Shown one piece after another: positions 1 to 10,989 of a stretch of 64,000 nucleotides of DNA. The stretch's first letter is position 1. The number at the start of each line of letters is the position of its first letter. Origin of the DNA: Nematopogon swammerdamellus (Eukaryota > Arthropoda > Insecta > Lepidoptera > Adelidae); assembly GCA_946902875.1 (NCBI GenBank), contig OX336349.1:12423891-12487890 (forward strand), read 5' to 3'. Position numbers and translations under genes: made by a program. The notes beneath the pieces were generated by a model. The model saw only the letters and a program-made list of their open reading frames with translations, was not told the origin of the DNA and made no database searches.

Positions 1-235
1 CAGCCAATATCCCCTCCAAGAAGGTAAGTGCCATACCGGAGACTTCCCTGGATTGCTGGCTATACTGGAACACAGCCGAGGCTGTTATGCGGCCATATTA
101 CATCTAGTACGGTGGTACCAACCCAGTCGGCTACAATTTGAGCCTACCGCCCCATATTACATCTAGTACGGTGGTACCAACGCAGTCGGCTACAATTTGA
201 GCCTACCGCCTAGTAAGGGGCTAGGGAAGGGACCT
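1..235 (-). repeat. SINE (tRNA-headed family), fragment
   Basis: This is the body of the tRNA-headed SINE that is complete at 49,137-49,540, here in reverse orientation and cut by the window edge. Shared blocks include GTGCCATACCGGAGACTTCC, GTACGGTGGTACCAACCCAG and CTAGTAAGGGGCTAGGGAAG. A segment of about 59 bp (roughly 93-151) is duplicated in tandem at 152-210 with one difference, a local duplication within this copy. The tRNA-like head is missing. Confidence 0.7.
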
Positions 236-304
236 ACAGTTTTATTTATTTACTAGCTGAGCCCGCGGCTCCGCTCGCGTGAAATTCGTATTCCAAATAA
301 GAAT

Positions 305-600
305 GTAATTAACTAAGGGCGAGGCCGAAGGCCGAGCTGCGTTCAGGTAATCGATAAACCTTCTTAAAGAAAGTAACTAACTAAGGGCGAGGCCGAAGGC
401 CGAGCTGCTTTCAGGTAAACGATAAACCTTTCTCAAATAAAGGAAGTAAGTAAGGGCGAGGCCGAAGGCCGAGCTGCGTTCAGGAAGACGATAAACCTTC
501 TGGAAGAAAGGAAGGAACTAAGTGCGAAGCCAAAGGCCGAGCTGCGTTCAGGTAAACCAAAAACCCTCTTCCGCCTTCGGGCCTCGCCCTTTAAAGACTT
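305..600 (+). repeat. ~65-bp minisatellite, left block (about 4 units)
   Basis: Four imperfect units follow one another, each with GGGCGAGGCCGAAGGCCGAG, then TGCGTTCAGG, then an AT-rich part with GATAAACCTTCT. The GGCCGAAGGCC core is self-complementary. The last unit runs into an inverted piece (GCCTTCGGGCCTCGCCC) near 578-592, so orientation already begins to flip before the core. Confidence 0.8.
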
Positions 601-692
601 CCTTTCTTCGATAGAATATAATATCGTTTACTCAATCTATTTATTTCATAAAAATAAAAAAGTAATATTAATAACTAAAGAATTAAACCTAC

Positions 693-1145
693 CTAACAAA
701 CATTAAAATAACTATCAAAACGGGCATTTTCAAATGTTATTAGAGCACTTGCGGCATTACCCCGCTGGATGGCAAGGCTTACCCTTTGAATGAAGTACAT
801 AAGCCCTTGATGGCGGGACACCAGTTGCGTCAACCAGCTCAAGTCTCTTTTGGCTTCACTGCTCCACGGACCGAGGGTTTCAACCGCAAACGCAACAAAT
901 TCGAAATCTTGAATTATATTTCTATATTTGCTGCGTTTGAGGCTCTCCGCCCCAGCCTCGGCCGCGCCAGCCGCTCTTGAAGATGTCCTAACGTGACTTG
1001 GAGCCAATGTGAGAACAAAATTGGCGTCCCATATCAAAGAACTACCCTTAGTCCATGGCACTAAGGTGATAGCATCGGGCCTCTTGCCATCCAGCCGGGA
1101 ATAACCGCGAGGTTCTAGGATGCACGGTATATTTGCCGTTAGAAG
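693..1145 (-). pseudogene. Retroelement polyprotein, C-terminal fragment
   Basis: Translation on the minus strand gives an open stretch upstream of the GTG at 1,061, reading LDGKRPDAITLVPWTKG, then SLIWDANFVLTLAPSHV, and ending with QRVSLAIQRGNAASALITFE before a stop. The GKRPD..TLVPW..G..L.WD....TLAPSH pattern followed by an IQRGNAAS block is what I know as the C-terminal end of uncharacterised reverse-transcriptase-encoding elements in many animals. The WD...D spacing could belong to a restriction-like nuclease fold, but that is inference. No reverse transcriptase motif is present here, so it is a captured or truncated remnant. Its position between two facing minisatellite blocks suggests cargo of the fold-back element. 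Confidence 0.6.
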
Positions 1146-1204
1146 CGTGGACTTTATAATAAAATTTAAATTAAATTAACTCTATCTTAATATTAATTAA
1201 CTTT

Positions 1205-1745
1205 ATTCGAGATGGTTTAGCTTCTTCCTGAACGCAGCTCGGCCTTCGGCCTCGCCCTTACTTGCTTTCTTCGAGATGGTTTATCATTTGTCAGAACGTA
1301 GCTCGGCCTTCGGCCTCGCCTTAGTTGCTTACTTTCTTCAAGATGGTTTAGCTTCTTCCTGAACGCAGCTCGGCTTTCGGCCTCTCCCTTAGTTACTTGC
1401 TTTCTTCGAGATGGTTTTTCAATTATCCGAACTTAGCTCGGCCTTCGGCCTCGCCTTAGTTACTTACTTTCTTCAAGATGGTTTAACTTCTTCCTGAACG
1501 CAGTTCGGCCTGCGGCCTCGCCCATAGTTACTTACTTTCTTCGAGAAGGTTTATGGTCTTCCAGAATAGAGCTCGGCCTTCGGCCTCGCCCTTAGTTACT
1601 TACTTTCTTCAAGAATGTTTTTCTTCTTCCTGAACTCAGCTCCGCCTTCCGCCTCGCCCTTAGTTACTTTCATCGAGAAAGAATATCGTTCGTGAGCGCA
1701 GATCCGCCTTCGGGCCCGCCTTTAGTTACTTATTTTCTTTTTTTT
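1205..1745 (-). repeat. ~65-bp minisatellite, right block (about 8 units)
   Basis: Eight units carry GCTCGGCCTTCGGCCTCGCC, TAGTTACTTACTTTCTTC and a GAGATGGTTTA part. They are the reverse complement of the block at 305-600. Units differ by point changes and by small length differences, so this is not a fresh amplification. Confidence 0.8.
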
Positions 1746-1799
1746 AAATACGAATTTCACGCGAGCGAAGCCACGGGCAACAGATATATAAATTTTATT

Positions 1800-2580
1800 G
1801 CACCAATGACAGCGACATAACTTCGACTTTCAATTATTATTTTTATTTATCAAACAATTTGTCACCGGCCAGCTCACGTCAAGATGACAGTTCTCCGTTG
1901 TCAACATGACATTCAAAATTGTTTTTTACCTTTACTTTGGATTACGTGATTTTTATTATATTTTTTAATTATTATGTTCATCCGGGATATACACTGTCAC
2001 TATAAAAAGTTTCGTCAAATTCCGTTCAGTGGTTTTTGCGAGATGCGCGTACAAATAGACATTTTTGCATTTACGATTTTATGATATGTATAGAAAGAAT
2101 AGATATGTATAGACTATTGTGTTCAAGTTATAAAAAAGAAGAACTGTCATTTTCGTTGTATCTATACAAATTTTTTTTCAAATTTCAAATGAATATTTTA
2201 TTCAAATTGTATTTGCTGCCAGTTCTCAAGATATAATTATGTACTTTGGACTACGTGATTTTAAACGCGCAATAATGTTTATAATTGTTAATTTTTTTTT
2301 TATTTTTGTTATTTTTTTTTACGTATTATGTTAACCCGGCATATAAACTGCCACTATACAAAGTTTCGTCTAATTCCGTTCAGTGGTTTTTGCGTGATGC
2401 GCGTACAGACAAACAAACAAACAAACAAACAAACAAAAATTTTAAAAACTGTTCTAACATGTTCAGTATCTCATTTTAAGCCACCCTGGTTAGTTTTTTT
2501 CCGAATACATTCAATGTACAGACTTTCTTACCTCTACGATTTTATTATTACGATTTTATATGTATAGATTTATTTATTCA
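1800..2580 (+). repeat. Two LINE 3'-tail-like repeats in tandem
   Basis: Two related segments, about 1,942-2,055 and 2,226-2,415, share ATTCCGTTCAGTGGTTTTTG followed by CG[AT]GATGCGCGTACA, and an upstream GGACTACGTGATTTT-type block. The wording AAAGTTTCGTC(A/T)AATTCCGTTCAGTGG is typical of 3' regions of insect RTE-type LINEs. The second copy ends in a (CAAA)n run near 2,409-2,436. No coding sequence is associated. Confidence 0.5.
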
Positions 2581-2744
2581 CTCAAAAACCTCCTATTTAC
2601 AGATAATATCCAATTCTTAGGTTAGGTTAATAATAATAATACAGATAATATAATCCAATACTTTACAGTAGGTTAATAATATGATAATAATAAATGGATA
2701 ATAATGAATAAGATAAAGATAACATTATATCTACAGTACCTGAT

Positions 2745-5600
2745 TTATACATTATTCTGTTTAAAGTATTCGGTGGCTAGTTTTATAAACTGCCTACGGT
2801 TACAGTTGAAGATATCCAGCTCTGGCAGTTTAGCCACCATTCCATTGAGCCCGTTCAACGCCCGAGGTACCGGAGTCTGCTGATAGTGGACGGTACGAGT
2901 CCGCCTTACTGCGAATAATCTGTGATTCCGAGCACGAGTGTATTTGTCAGGGACATGGAACGAGATCAAACCAAGAACTAAAGGATTATCAATCTGGCCA
3001 TTCATTAATAGGAAAAAATGCAGAAATATATGCACTCCCCTCCTGTTCTGTAGCGTGGTGTACCCATCCATTCCGCTTACAAACAGAGACGGATAGTTAT
3101 ATTCAAGTACTTCATTATAAGGATAGTATCCATACATTTTCTTATATAAAAACCTATTAAATTTCCTTTGAACTCTTTCAACTAATATAATATGTATTTG
3201 GACTCATGTGGGTTCCAGATGATCGCATTGTGATCGAGTTTGGAGCGCACGTAGGCGTCGTATAAGAGTCTGAGTACTGTGGCGTCTTGAAAGTAATTAC
3301 ACTGCCTCATAACAAAACCCAAACTCTTGTATGCTTGTTTGCACTTCTCCTCTATATGATCATGAAATGTTAGTTTTTTATCCATTAAGATTCCTAAATC
3401 TTTTATGCGATTAAGGCCCACTTGCACCAACACGAATTTAACTATAAACCAGTTTAACTCGTTAAACTAGCACCCGTTGTATGTGGGAACCGCGTTTGAA
3501 CCGCGTTTAAATCCATAACTCGCTATTTAACTCTAAACTCGTGTTGGTGCAAGTGGGCATAACTCTCGATAGTGGATTTCCGGACAATTTGTAGCAGTGT
3601 TGAATTGGGTTTCGAGATCTAGTATAGGTCATTATGGAACACTTGTCTAGATTGAATTCCATCATGTTCTCCTGGCCCCACTCTTGGACCAAGTCGATGT
3701 CACCTTGCAACAAGTCACAGTCAAGCTGAGACGCAATACCAAGTGCTAGTTTTAGGTCATCAGCGTATAATAAGCACACTGACGACCTGACAACCTGTGG
3801 GAGATCGTTAATCATGAATAGAAACTGTGATGGCCCCAGATTACTACCCTGGCTCACTCCTGATCTTGTGAAATAATTTTTGGATCGTTCTCCTGAGAGC
3901 TCAACATACTGGTTCCTGTCTTTAAAGTAATCTGCAAAAAAATGCAGTAGTTTAGGTGAGAAACCAGCAGCTGAAAATTTTTGGAGTAGGACATCATTAT
4001 TCACCCGATCGAAGGCTTTCCGGTAATCAAAGTATGCTACATCTACTTGTTTGGATTAATCCATATTACCTGCTGCATAATTGACAAAATTCATCAGATT
4101 AGTGACAGTTGAGTGTTTTTTTCGAAACCCATGCTGGCAGTCGGTAAGCATACTTTGAGTCTGCCAGGAAATGCGCGAGTTTAAAATAGTCTCGAATATT
4201 TTGGCAAAAGTCGAGAGGACAGCTATAGGCCTGTAGTTGTTGACTTCTGATTTATCTCCATTTTTATGAATGGGTGTTACCCTAGATTCCTTCCATCTAG
4301 ATGGATATTTGGATTGTTGGAGAGCGAGATTAAACAAAAAGAGAAGAGGTTCTTCGAAAGCAGAGATGCAATCTTTAATGACAAAGGAAGGCACAGCATC
4401 TGGGCCTGGAGAACACCGAGCTTTCAGATGTTTGACTGCTTGACGTAGATCTTTGATGTCAACTGAGTCCACACTGACCAGGTTTGCGCAGGTTCCAACT
4501 CCCGAAAGCTCCATCGCGGCCCTAGCATCAAGTTTAGGTGTATCTTCCAAAAATACAGACTTAAAATATTCGGCGAAAGCATTACTCGCATCACGACCAG
4601 TGTATGTTTTACCTTCGAATTTGTATTCTGCAGGTATCTGTCTGTCCGTCCGTAGGTCTTTTATATGTTTCCAAAATGTTGTCACATCTGTCTTTATATT
4701 ACTTTCAATTGTTTTTATGTAAATCCTGTGTGCTTCTACAATTTGTTTTTTCACAAGTGTCCTATAATACCTGAATTGTTCTCTATCATGTTCTAAGATT
4801 GTTTTTAATTTTGTTCGTTGATGATAGTAATATTTAGTTCTAATGTTGCGTATAATCTCGAAAGTAAACCATTTCGGATATTGAAATCTACTATTTACAT
4901 TATTACGCTTTCTAATCGGTACACATCCATCATAGCAACTGTTTAATACAAAGTAAAAATATGAAACGGCCGTATCAAATCAATGTCTCGAATACTATAA
5001 AGTGATTCCCAATTTGCTTCGGCGATTCGCTTATATAATAAAATAAAATCTGCCTTACGAAAATTCCATTCAGTTTTTGGTTCAATCTCACTGAAGGTGG
5101 TAGTAGACACAGTAGGTCCTGATTGAGCGTGAGGGAACACTATAGTGGTGCTTAGCGGCGGGTGATAGCCGTCCACTCTCACGAGTCCGGTACACTCACA
5201 CACTGACACGTGCTCTTCTGGCAGATTGCTAAGTACCAGATCTAAGATACCTCCATTGCAATTGGTAACAGAATTAAATTGTTTAAGTTTACAAAATGCC
5301 AAGAAGTACCCATAGCAGACTAAAACATTTTGTGAACACGAATTCAGATTAAAGTCACCGAAAACCATAAGATTATCATGTGATATACTTAAATGTTCGA
5401 TAACTTTAAATATTGAATAATATGTGTCATCTAATGCAGATGGCGGTATATATATAATACAGCATAGGAATTTTATGTTTCTGCTTTTAATAGATGCACA
5501 CAATAATTCAATTCCTTGCGGCATACCACCGTCTACTTGTGTCACTTGACGTACATCAAATTCTGCTCTCGCTGCAAGCATCACACCTCCCCTGGGGAGG
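2745..5600 (-). pseudogene. Jockey/CR1-type LINE ORF2, degenerate
   Basis: Read 5' to 3' on the minus strand this is a decayed non-LTR retrotransposon ORF2. Positions 5,584-4,943 encode an APE-type endonuclease part with NLMVFGDFNLNS and GGILDLVLSN; the SDH-type motif is degenerate (VDGYHPPL). Positions 4,754-4,056 give the linker and reverse transcriptase N-part with RVTPIHKNGDKSEVNNYRPI and QHGFRKKHST. Positions 4,004-3,560 give the catalytic core with GVSQGSNLGPSQFLFMINDL and LLYADD. Positions 3,430-2,745 encode the C-terminal part (KDLGILMDKKLTFHDHIE). Several frameshifts separate the blocks and a MITE sits inside. The 5' end, including ORF1, is missing, so it cannot be active. Confidence 0.9.
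3416..3559. mobile_element. MITE inserted in the LINE
   Basis: The ends are near-perfect inverted repeats: GCCCACTTGCACCAACACGA at the left and the complement TCGTGTTGGTGCAAGTGGGC at the right, about 144 bp apart. The interior is AT-rich with TTTAAACGCGG-type words (GAACCGCGTTTGAACCGCGT). The LINE reading frame stops at one end (after SGNPLSRV) and resumes at the other (RIKDLGILMDKK), which defines the insertion. I see no clear target site duplication. Confidence 0.8.
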
Positions 5601-5606
5601 TTATTT

Positions 5607-5816
5607 AAATATTCTATTATGCATAGCTACACTGCTGCTTCACCGTTCACAATTGGGCCAATTGTGAACGGTGAAGCAGCAGGTGTAGCTATGCACGTAA
5701 ATTTTTTCGTCAGTAAAAACTCATTGGTACACGCCGACCGGATTCGAACGTCGGATCTCTCGCATGAGAAGCCGATGCCCAAACCACTCGGCCACCCGCC
5801 GCTTAAATAGAATATT
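5607..5816 (-). mobile_element. SINE head fragment with palindromic end
   Basis: Positions 5,730-5,805 are a tRNA-like head on the minus strand: a box-B-like region (ACCGGATTCGAACGTCGG on the plus strand) and the stem with CTCGCATGAGAAG. The SINE body segment that normally follows (GCTGCTTCACCGTTC) is present twice in inverted orientation around 5,657, giving arms 5,620-5,656 and 5,658-5,695 with one indel. Outside, AAATATTCTATT (5,608) and AAATAGAATATT (5,805) are also inverted. It abuts the truncated 5' end of the LINE. Confidence 0.65.
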
Positions 5817-5817
5817 C

Positions 5818-6790
5818 ATTCGTTCTCTGTCTCAATGTTTTTATACAATACAAAACACCAATAAAATAATAGGTAAATACATTGTAGATGATCATTAAAA
5901 TAGATCAAACAAAACTATCACTGGAAGGTTGCACGCTTCCATGTGAGAAACTAATTGTGACGCTAACGCATGCATGAATTTGTTCGCATGAATTTGCTGT
6001 AGCTAAATATCGTATCGTTGGTAGCTAGAACGATAAAAGTGGTAGGTATTATCTTCATTTTATTCCTCACAATAAGACAGCCCAAAGACACAGCCCTTAG
6101 ACGCGCTGAACGACGCGCTTTCGAGATAGAGTTACGCGACAGAAAGAGAAGCGAAATGTAGGTGGTTATCGTGTTTAGGCATGCAGCTCTGTGCGAGTCA
6201 ATTTGTACTTTATCACGTCGTCGCAGAGTAGCTATTTCTGTGTGAGTGTTTGTACAGAGAAGCTTCTGTACGGAGTACTATTTTCTATTCTGTGGTCGCG
6301 GGCACAGCTAGTAGTATAATATGCGAGTTTAACATTGTGCGTAGTAATGATATAAGCCGGTGTCTACGAGTAGTCGGATGTTCGGCGTCAAATTGACTGA
6401 CGGGTGGATTCCAGGAGAGAGCTGGATAGACACATTACTCGTCTTGATTGTGGCACTTATACCTATACGTGGCGTGTGTGTATGTGTGATCTGCGTCTGT
6501 CCATCATACAAAGATTTTCAATAATTACATACATAATTGTCCACTGGGAAACAGGCGTGATATGTACGTACTTATTTTCCTTTTAAAATTAGCATGGGCA
6601 GTTTACCGGAAACCAACGTTGCATTCAGAACAACTAAATCGAACTAACCCTGCGAAACTCGTGTTCAAAATAAAGTTCTCCGCAAATCGTGCGCAAAATA
6701 AAGATCCGAAGAGAGATGCAACAAATATTTAAAAATTAAGGCTGTATATGCAGAGCGTGTCACCACGAGGAATCGAATGAAGAAAAAATC
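5818..6790. other. No gene recognised
   Basis: This stretch has only short open frames (60 codons at most), a short (AC)n-like run near 6,330-6,490, and no motif I can assign. Composition is ordinary for the window. Confidence 0.5.
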
Positions 6791-6792
6791 TG

Positions 6793-7130
6793 TTAAGTGC
6801 GAGTTTTACTCGCGCACGGAGGTTTCCGTATCTATCCGCTATTATCCGCCTATCTTTTGTCTTTCAACATAGCAATGTATAAAAGCCTGTGGTGCCATCT
6901 ATTATTCAATAGTGTGACTAATCTATTTTATTGTACGTTTGTTGTATGGGAGCCCCCTTAATTTTTAACATTGTCTTCTTTTATTATTTTTTGTTATATC
7001 CGCCATAGTAACGCTAAGAAAATTTCAACCGGCTACCTATTACGGTTCAAGAGATACAGCCCTTGGACAGACGGACGGACAGACGGCGTAGGCTTAGTAA
7101 TAGGCTTCCGTACGAGATACGGAAACCTAA
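6793..7130 (+). repeat. GTGCGAG/GGTTCCGTA repeat family, full-length-like copy
   Basis: It starts with AAAATCTGTTAAGTGCGAG and CTCGCGCACGGAGGTTTCCG, contains TATCTTTTGTCTTTCAACAT and GTGGTGCCATCTATTATTCA, and ends with GAGATACAGCCCTTGGACAG, a GACGGACGGACAGACGG run and ACGAGATACGGAAACC. A homologous copy lies in reverse at 14,940-15,585, and another 3' part at 60,675-60,815. It has no coding capacity here. Confidence 0.7.
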
Positions 7131-7319
7131 AAATTATCACAATCGGTTAAACACAACGCCGCCGCCGGCAATGGGGGTCCGAATATTTGTGCGCGCACTG
7201 AAAACGCGCAACAGCAACTGAGTACGAGTTGTATGGAGCGATTAGCGCCATATTTATTTCATATTAATAACATGTACAATTCGCTTCTGGTAACTATAAT
7301 AAGATGCTCGATTCTGTCC

Positions 7320-7430
7320 GAATACTTTTCAAAGCGTGGCGGTCGGTGTTGTGCTGCAATTTTCGAGAGTCTTTGCAGTACAACAACGATTACTCTGCTT
7401 ACCCCGTTTGTCGGGATACAGCGTGTGGTA
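7320..7430 (+). repeat. Short dispersed repeat (pair with 57,120)
   Basis: The segment containing GGTCGGTGTTGTGCTGC, GATTACTCTGCTTACCCCG and GTCGGGATACAG has a reverse-oriented relative at 57,110-57,230 (there GGGGTAAGAAGAGTAATAAG and GCACAACACCGACCACC). It immediately precedes a SINE body fragment. Confidence 0.5.
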
Positions 7431-7585
7431 CGCACTGAACGAAACGTCTCGGTCCAAACGGCTACGTATATAGTTTGTTTTTCCCGCCCAGTTTAGTGTA
7501 GCTGGCACGATCGAAGGGAAGCACTGATATGGCATCACGGTTGTTGTAGGTGAGATAGCCAACCGTGTCATATAAATACAGGCAG
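7428..7585 (+). repeat. tRNA/5S-type SINE, body fragment
   Basis: Degenerate body of the family seen complete at 15,119-15,520: GCACTGAACGAAACGTC, then CCAGTTTAGTGTAGCTGGCA, then GAAGCACTGATATGGCA, then TTGTAGGTGAGATAGCCAAC. The 5' head is missing and the 3' A-run is reduced. Confidence 0.65.
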
Positions 7586-7589
7586 GCGG

Positions 7590-9870
7590 ATTTTTGCGTT
7601 GCGAGATGCGCCCCGGCCCGATCCGCCTAGTGGACGCGTACCTTTAGGAGGCGGGCGGACAAAAACTGTAGGCGGTAGCGGGTCCCTTACGCGCGAGGTC
7701 AGTCTGCGCTCCGTTCACTTTATCGTCAGTACGATAAAGAATGAAATTCCTATTAACTATGTAGTTACAATTTGGACGACATATATAGTTCTCAATCGTT
7801 TGTAAGATCGATAGTTTCTTTTCGTTGAATAAAACAGTTTTTTTTTAATTTTATGGTGTGCTTTATTTCTAAATTACATTTTCAATGCCTTTGATAGTTG
7901 CGCGTAGTGTGAGATCTGTAGATTTTTTTTATTATTTGGATGTTGATAACACAGAATTATTCCATACATACAAAACATAATAAAATATAATAACAATAGT
8001 ACTACCTATAGAACTACCTATATTTAAGAACAATAGAACTACCTATGCTTAAGAACAAGCAAAACACGATCAAATTAAAATTATTTTGTTTATATTAGAT
8101 AAATAAAACATGCGTAACTAGCATAAACAAAATATTCAAACTAAAACTAATAAAAGAATAAACAATTTACACACCTTACATAATAAAATAAACTACATTA
8201 ATTTTTTGAGATAATGTTTAAATGATTGTAAGGAAACCAATTTCCTTTTTATGAAGGAAATGTGAAAATTTTGAGCTGTAAGGCCAAGCGAATTGGCGCG
8301 GAGTGGAACGTTATAGTCGCAGCAAACTCAAGAGTAGAAAATTTCCAAGATTTAAAGTTTTCTCTACATTTGGATATTCTATCACCAAACGCTAAATTTC
8401 TCACCAGATACACAGACGTTTCACACTACTCTGAAATCAATTCAACAATATTCGCTCTCCCGTCCGCCCCTTCCATACGAGCGACAATTTCCCCCGTGAC
8501 TCCGCATTACGGCGGGTGTAAAATCAAAAAGTCTCGTTATGTTGCCTCCGTAACGGCGTTTTCATGTCACGCAGTTTACGTGCCCGCTCTCGCCTACTCA
8601 TTTGAGCGGCAACGTTCGCCAGATGATTGGCACATTTTATCCGACAATAGAAAACCGACGTAAAATGTAGGGGGATGTGCTTTTATGTGAGCCGAAGACG
8701 GAAATGTGTGTTAATACCGAGCGCGGACCGGAAACGGTAAAAGGTCGATAAGAGGCCCGTACTGCCTGCAGACTGTAGGAAGCTTTTGGGTTAATTTTAT
8801 CAACCCTTAGACATCAGACATGAATTTGATAAATAATGTTATTGCTCTAGAAAATACTTTGCAAAATCCTTTTATCACATAAAGGGATGGTTTTCTAGTC
8901 AATATTTTTATATATTTTATTATTTGCCTCTGTATATTGGTAACATTATTATGTCATTATTTCCAAAAATATACGGGTAAAAACGTTTATTTCAATAAAT
9001 AAATTTAACTTTTCCGAGAACAAAAGTTAATTTAGCTTTAATAAACACTAAACGTATTTTTTACTGCAGTATCATCCATACCATAAAACTAGAAAATTGT
9101 GTAAGTATTCTATTCGCAATATTTAATCATCTATTTAATTTGCTCTATCCGTCCAGGCGACGATATAGACTTGAGAATCTCAACTTGAGATAGTAGAAAC
9201 TTTGTGCTGCAGGTAAACAAACTGAACCTAGCATCAACATTCTATTCGAATATTGCGTTACTCCGGGAGACTGTGAGATTTAAAATCTCAATTCTGTTTG
9301 CGTATTTGCATAAAGAGGGACGCAAGAAAATTAAATTGAAATGAGAACACAGTTCCATTTCTGGAGAAGTGCCCCGCTCATCAACATAGGTACACTTTAT
9401 GGGAGTATTTGCTTCCGAATTAACATACTTTTTTGTAGGAAAAGAATTTTCGCCAGTGGTATCGGGCGGAGCTGACCAGATGACAGAATCTTTTGACGGC
9501 TCGCCGAAGTTAATTCAAACCGGATAAGATGAAAACATTATAATTCCATTAAATGTTTTCTTTTAGCAATGTTCTTTAAAAATTAGCTTTTTATTTTCAC
9601 TGCAACATTAATAATTAATTTATAAATATAAGCTGAAACGATAAGACACACAAATTAATGTTGCCTCCGTATGTATCACAATTAATTATTAATCTGGCAC
9701 TCATTTTAGAAAATATATGTAATGTATCCACTTAGACGTAGGATGCATAATGTTCTCATGAATATCTTTAAAAATTGATGATAATATCCTGGTTATATTT
9801 TGTAAGTACATAGACATAATATATATGTCACACAATTTCTACTTTATAATATTATTTTCTTATGTGTTTT
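7590..9870. other. No gene recognised; one anonymous ORF
   Basis: The largest open frame is 8,262-8,663 on the plus strand (133 codons). It has no motif I recognise, and its 3' half lies in a locally GC-richer patch (8,460-8,740). A 7,600-7,700 patch is also GC-rich. I see no splice sites that would join these into a gene. The rest is AT-rich with short A/T runs. Confidence 0.4.
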
Positions 9871-9976
9871 TTGTGGATGGATGAGAAGAGCGGAAGACCG
9901 CGTGTGGTGGCGTGCCTTGGGAGAGGCATATGTCCAGCAGTGGACCGATACAGGCTGATGATGATGATGATGATGT
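9860..9976 (+). pseudogene. LINE ORF2, extreme C-terminus with (TGA)n tail
   Basis: From about 9,878 the plus strand reads WMRRAEDRVWWRALGEAY, then VQQWTDTG and a TGA stop at 9,956-9,958, followed directly by a (TGA)n run. This ending is characteristic of a LINE family common in Lepidoptera, whose ORF2 ends in LGEAYVQQW and whose 3' end is a TGA microsatellite. Only the last ~27 codons remain, as expected from 5' truncation during retrotransposition. Confidence 0.8.
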
Positions 9977-10339
9977 ATTTTTTATCAAATTTACGAATAA
10001 AAAAAAATCTACGATTAACACAAAGTAAATTAGTCCCAAAACGCCAGGAATAAGGTTTAACTTGCTACTGCATGAGCGGATATGTAAAAACTTTATTTTA
10101 ATTTTCTTTTCCTCCCTAGACTCGTGAATCTTTAGCGTCCATCATACACGTATTGTCATTCAAATATTTGAAAAGGAAATGGGTTTTCATGCGCCTGCGT
10201 GCGCCGTCGTCGTCGCTCTCCCTTTTATCGAAGGAGGAAATTACACTGGCAGGGTTCAGTAGGAACTGATACCGGGCTTCCGACATCGTCTCTGTTCGTC
10301 GCTTATGTCCACCACTTCAAATGTAACAATATTTTTGTA

Positions 10340-10580
10340 TATCTTTTAAGGTATGCGTATCCATACAGAAGCCTATGTCTGTCTGTCTGTCCGTCTGTCC
10401 GTCCGTCCGTCCGTCCGTCCGTCCGTCCAAGTGCTGTATCTTTTGAACCATTCCCTGCCAAGCCGTTTTTCGAGTTTTTGAACCAGAACGCCAAAATGTA
10501 CTATTGGTGGGTTTGGGTTCATTTGATGTTACTTTTATGATATAGTATTTGCAAAATTCTGTAAAATACCTGAAATAAAA
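10340..10580 (+). repeat. GACAGACGG-type repeat tail with (GTCC)n
   Basis: A run of GTCTGTCTGTCC passes into (GTCC)n at about 10,376-10,428, followed by GTGCTGTATCTTTTGAACCA. This is the microsatellite part of the dispersed family described at 6,793. The surrounding 100 bp is related but diverged. Confidence 0.55.
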
Positions 10581-10989
10581 AGAAACATAAAAACACGGGC
10601 ATATGTGCCCCCGCGGCGCGCCAGCGGAAAATATAGGCGTAGATGTCTTCCCCCTGGGCCGCGCGGGTACCGCCGCTGGTCAGAGCGCGCCGCCCGCCTT
10701 CAGTCGTTTACATGTACTTTTGCTTACTTTACCACCGTTTACTATTTTAAATTATAGTTTTTCAAATAAAAATTGTGCGATTAAAATGTTTCGTAATTTT
10801 TAAACGGTTTTATTTTATTTTTATTTTTTTTTTTTTTTGTTTAGCTTGACTCCGTATATTTGTTTGTTTGTTACTATCTTTGTTTCAAATCTTGCGACAA
10901 CTTTTTCAACTACTTCTACTGAACCGATTTTTATGAAACTTTGCACACACATTGAGTTCTCGTGACAATACAATATTATGATAATTTCA

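Larger units (their letters stand above)
252..1785. mobile_element. Fold-back element with facing minisatellite blocks
   Basis: The ends are inverted repeats of about 33 bp: GCCCGCGGCTCCGCTCGCGT then GAAATTCGTATT at 261-292, and the reverse complement at 1,747-1,779. Inside each end is a minisatellite of ~65-bp units carrying GGCGAGGCCGAAGGCCGAGC. There are about 4 units at 305-600 and about 8 units in the opposite orientation at 1,205-1,745. The core at 600-1,200 holds a retroelement C-terminal fragment. The same end sequence recurs alone at 59,030. I cannot place it in a named superfamily; a non-autonomous fold-back or Helitron-like element carrying a captured fragment is the best reading. 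Confidence 0.6.

Noticed and set aside
8262..8663. 133-codon open frame as a gene
   Set aside because: No domain, no splice context, no start context that stands out; could be chance in a GC-richer patch. Kept only as a note.
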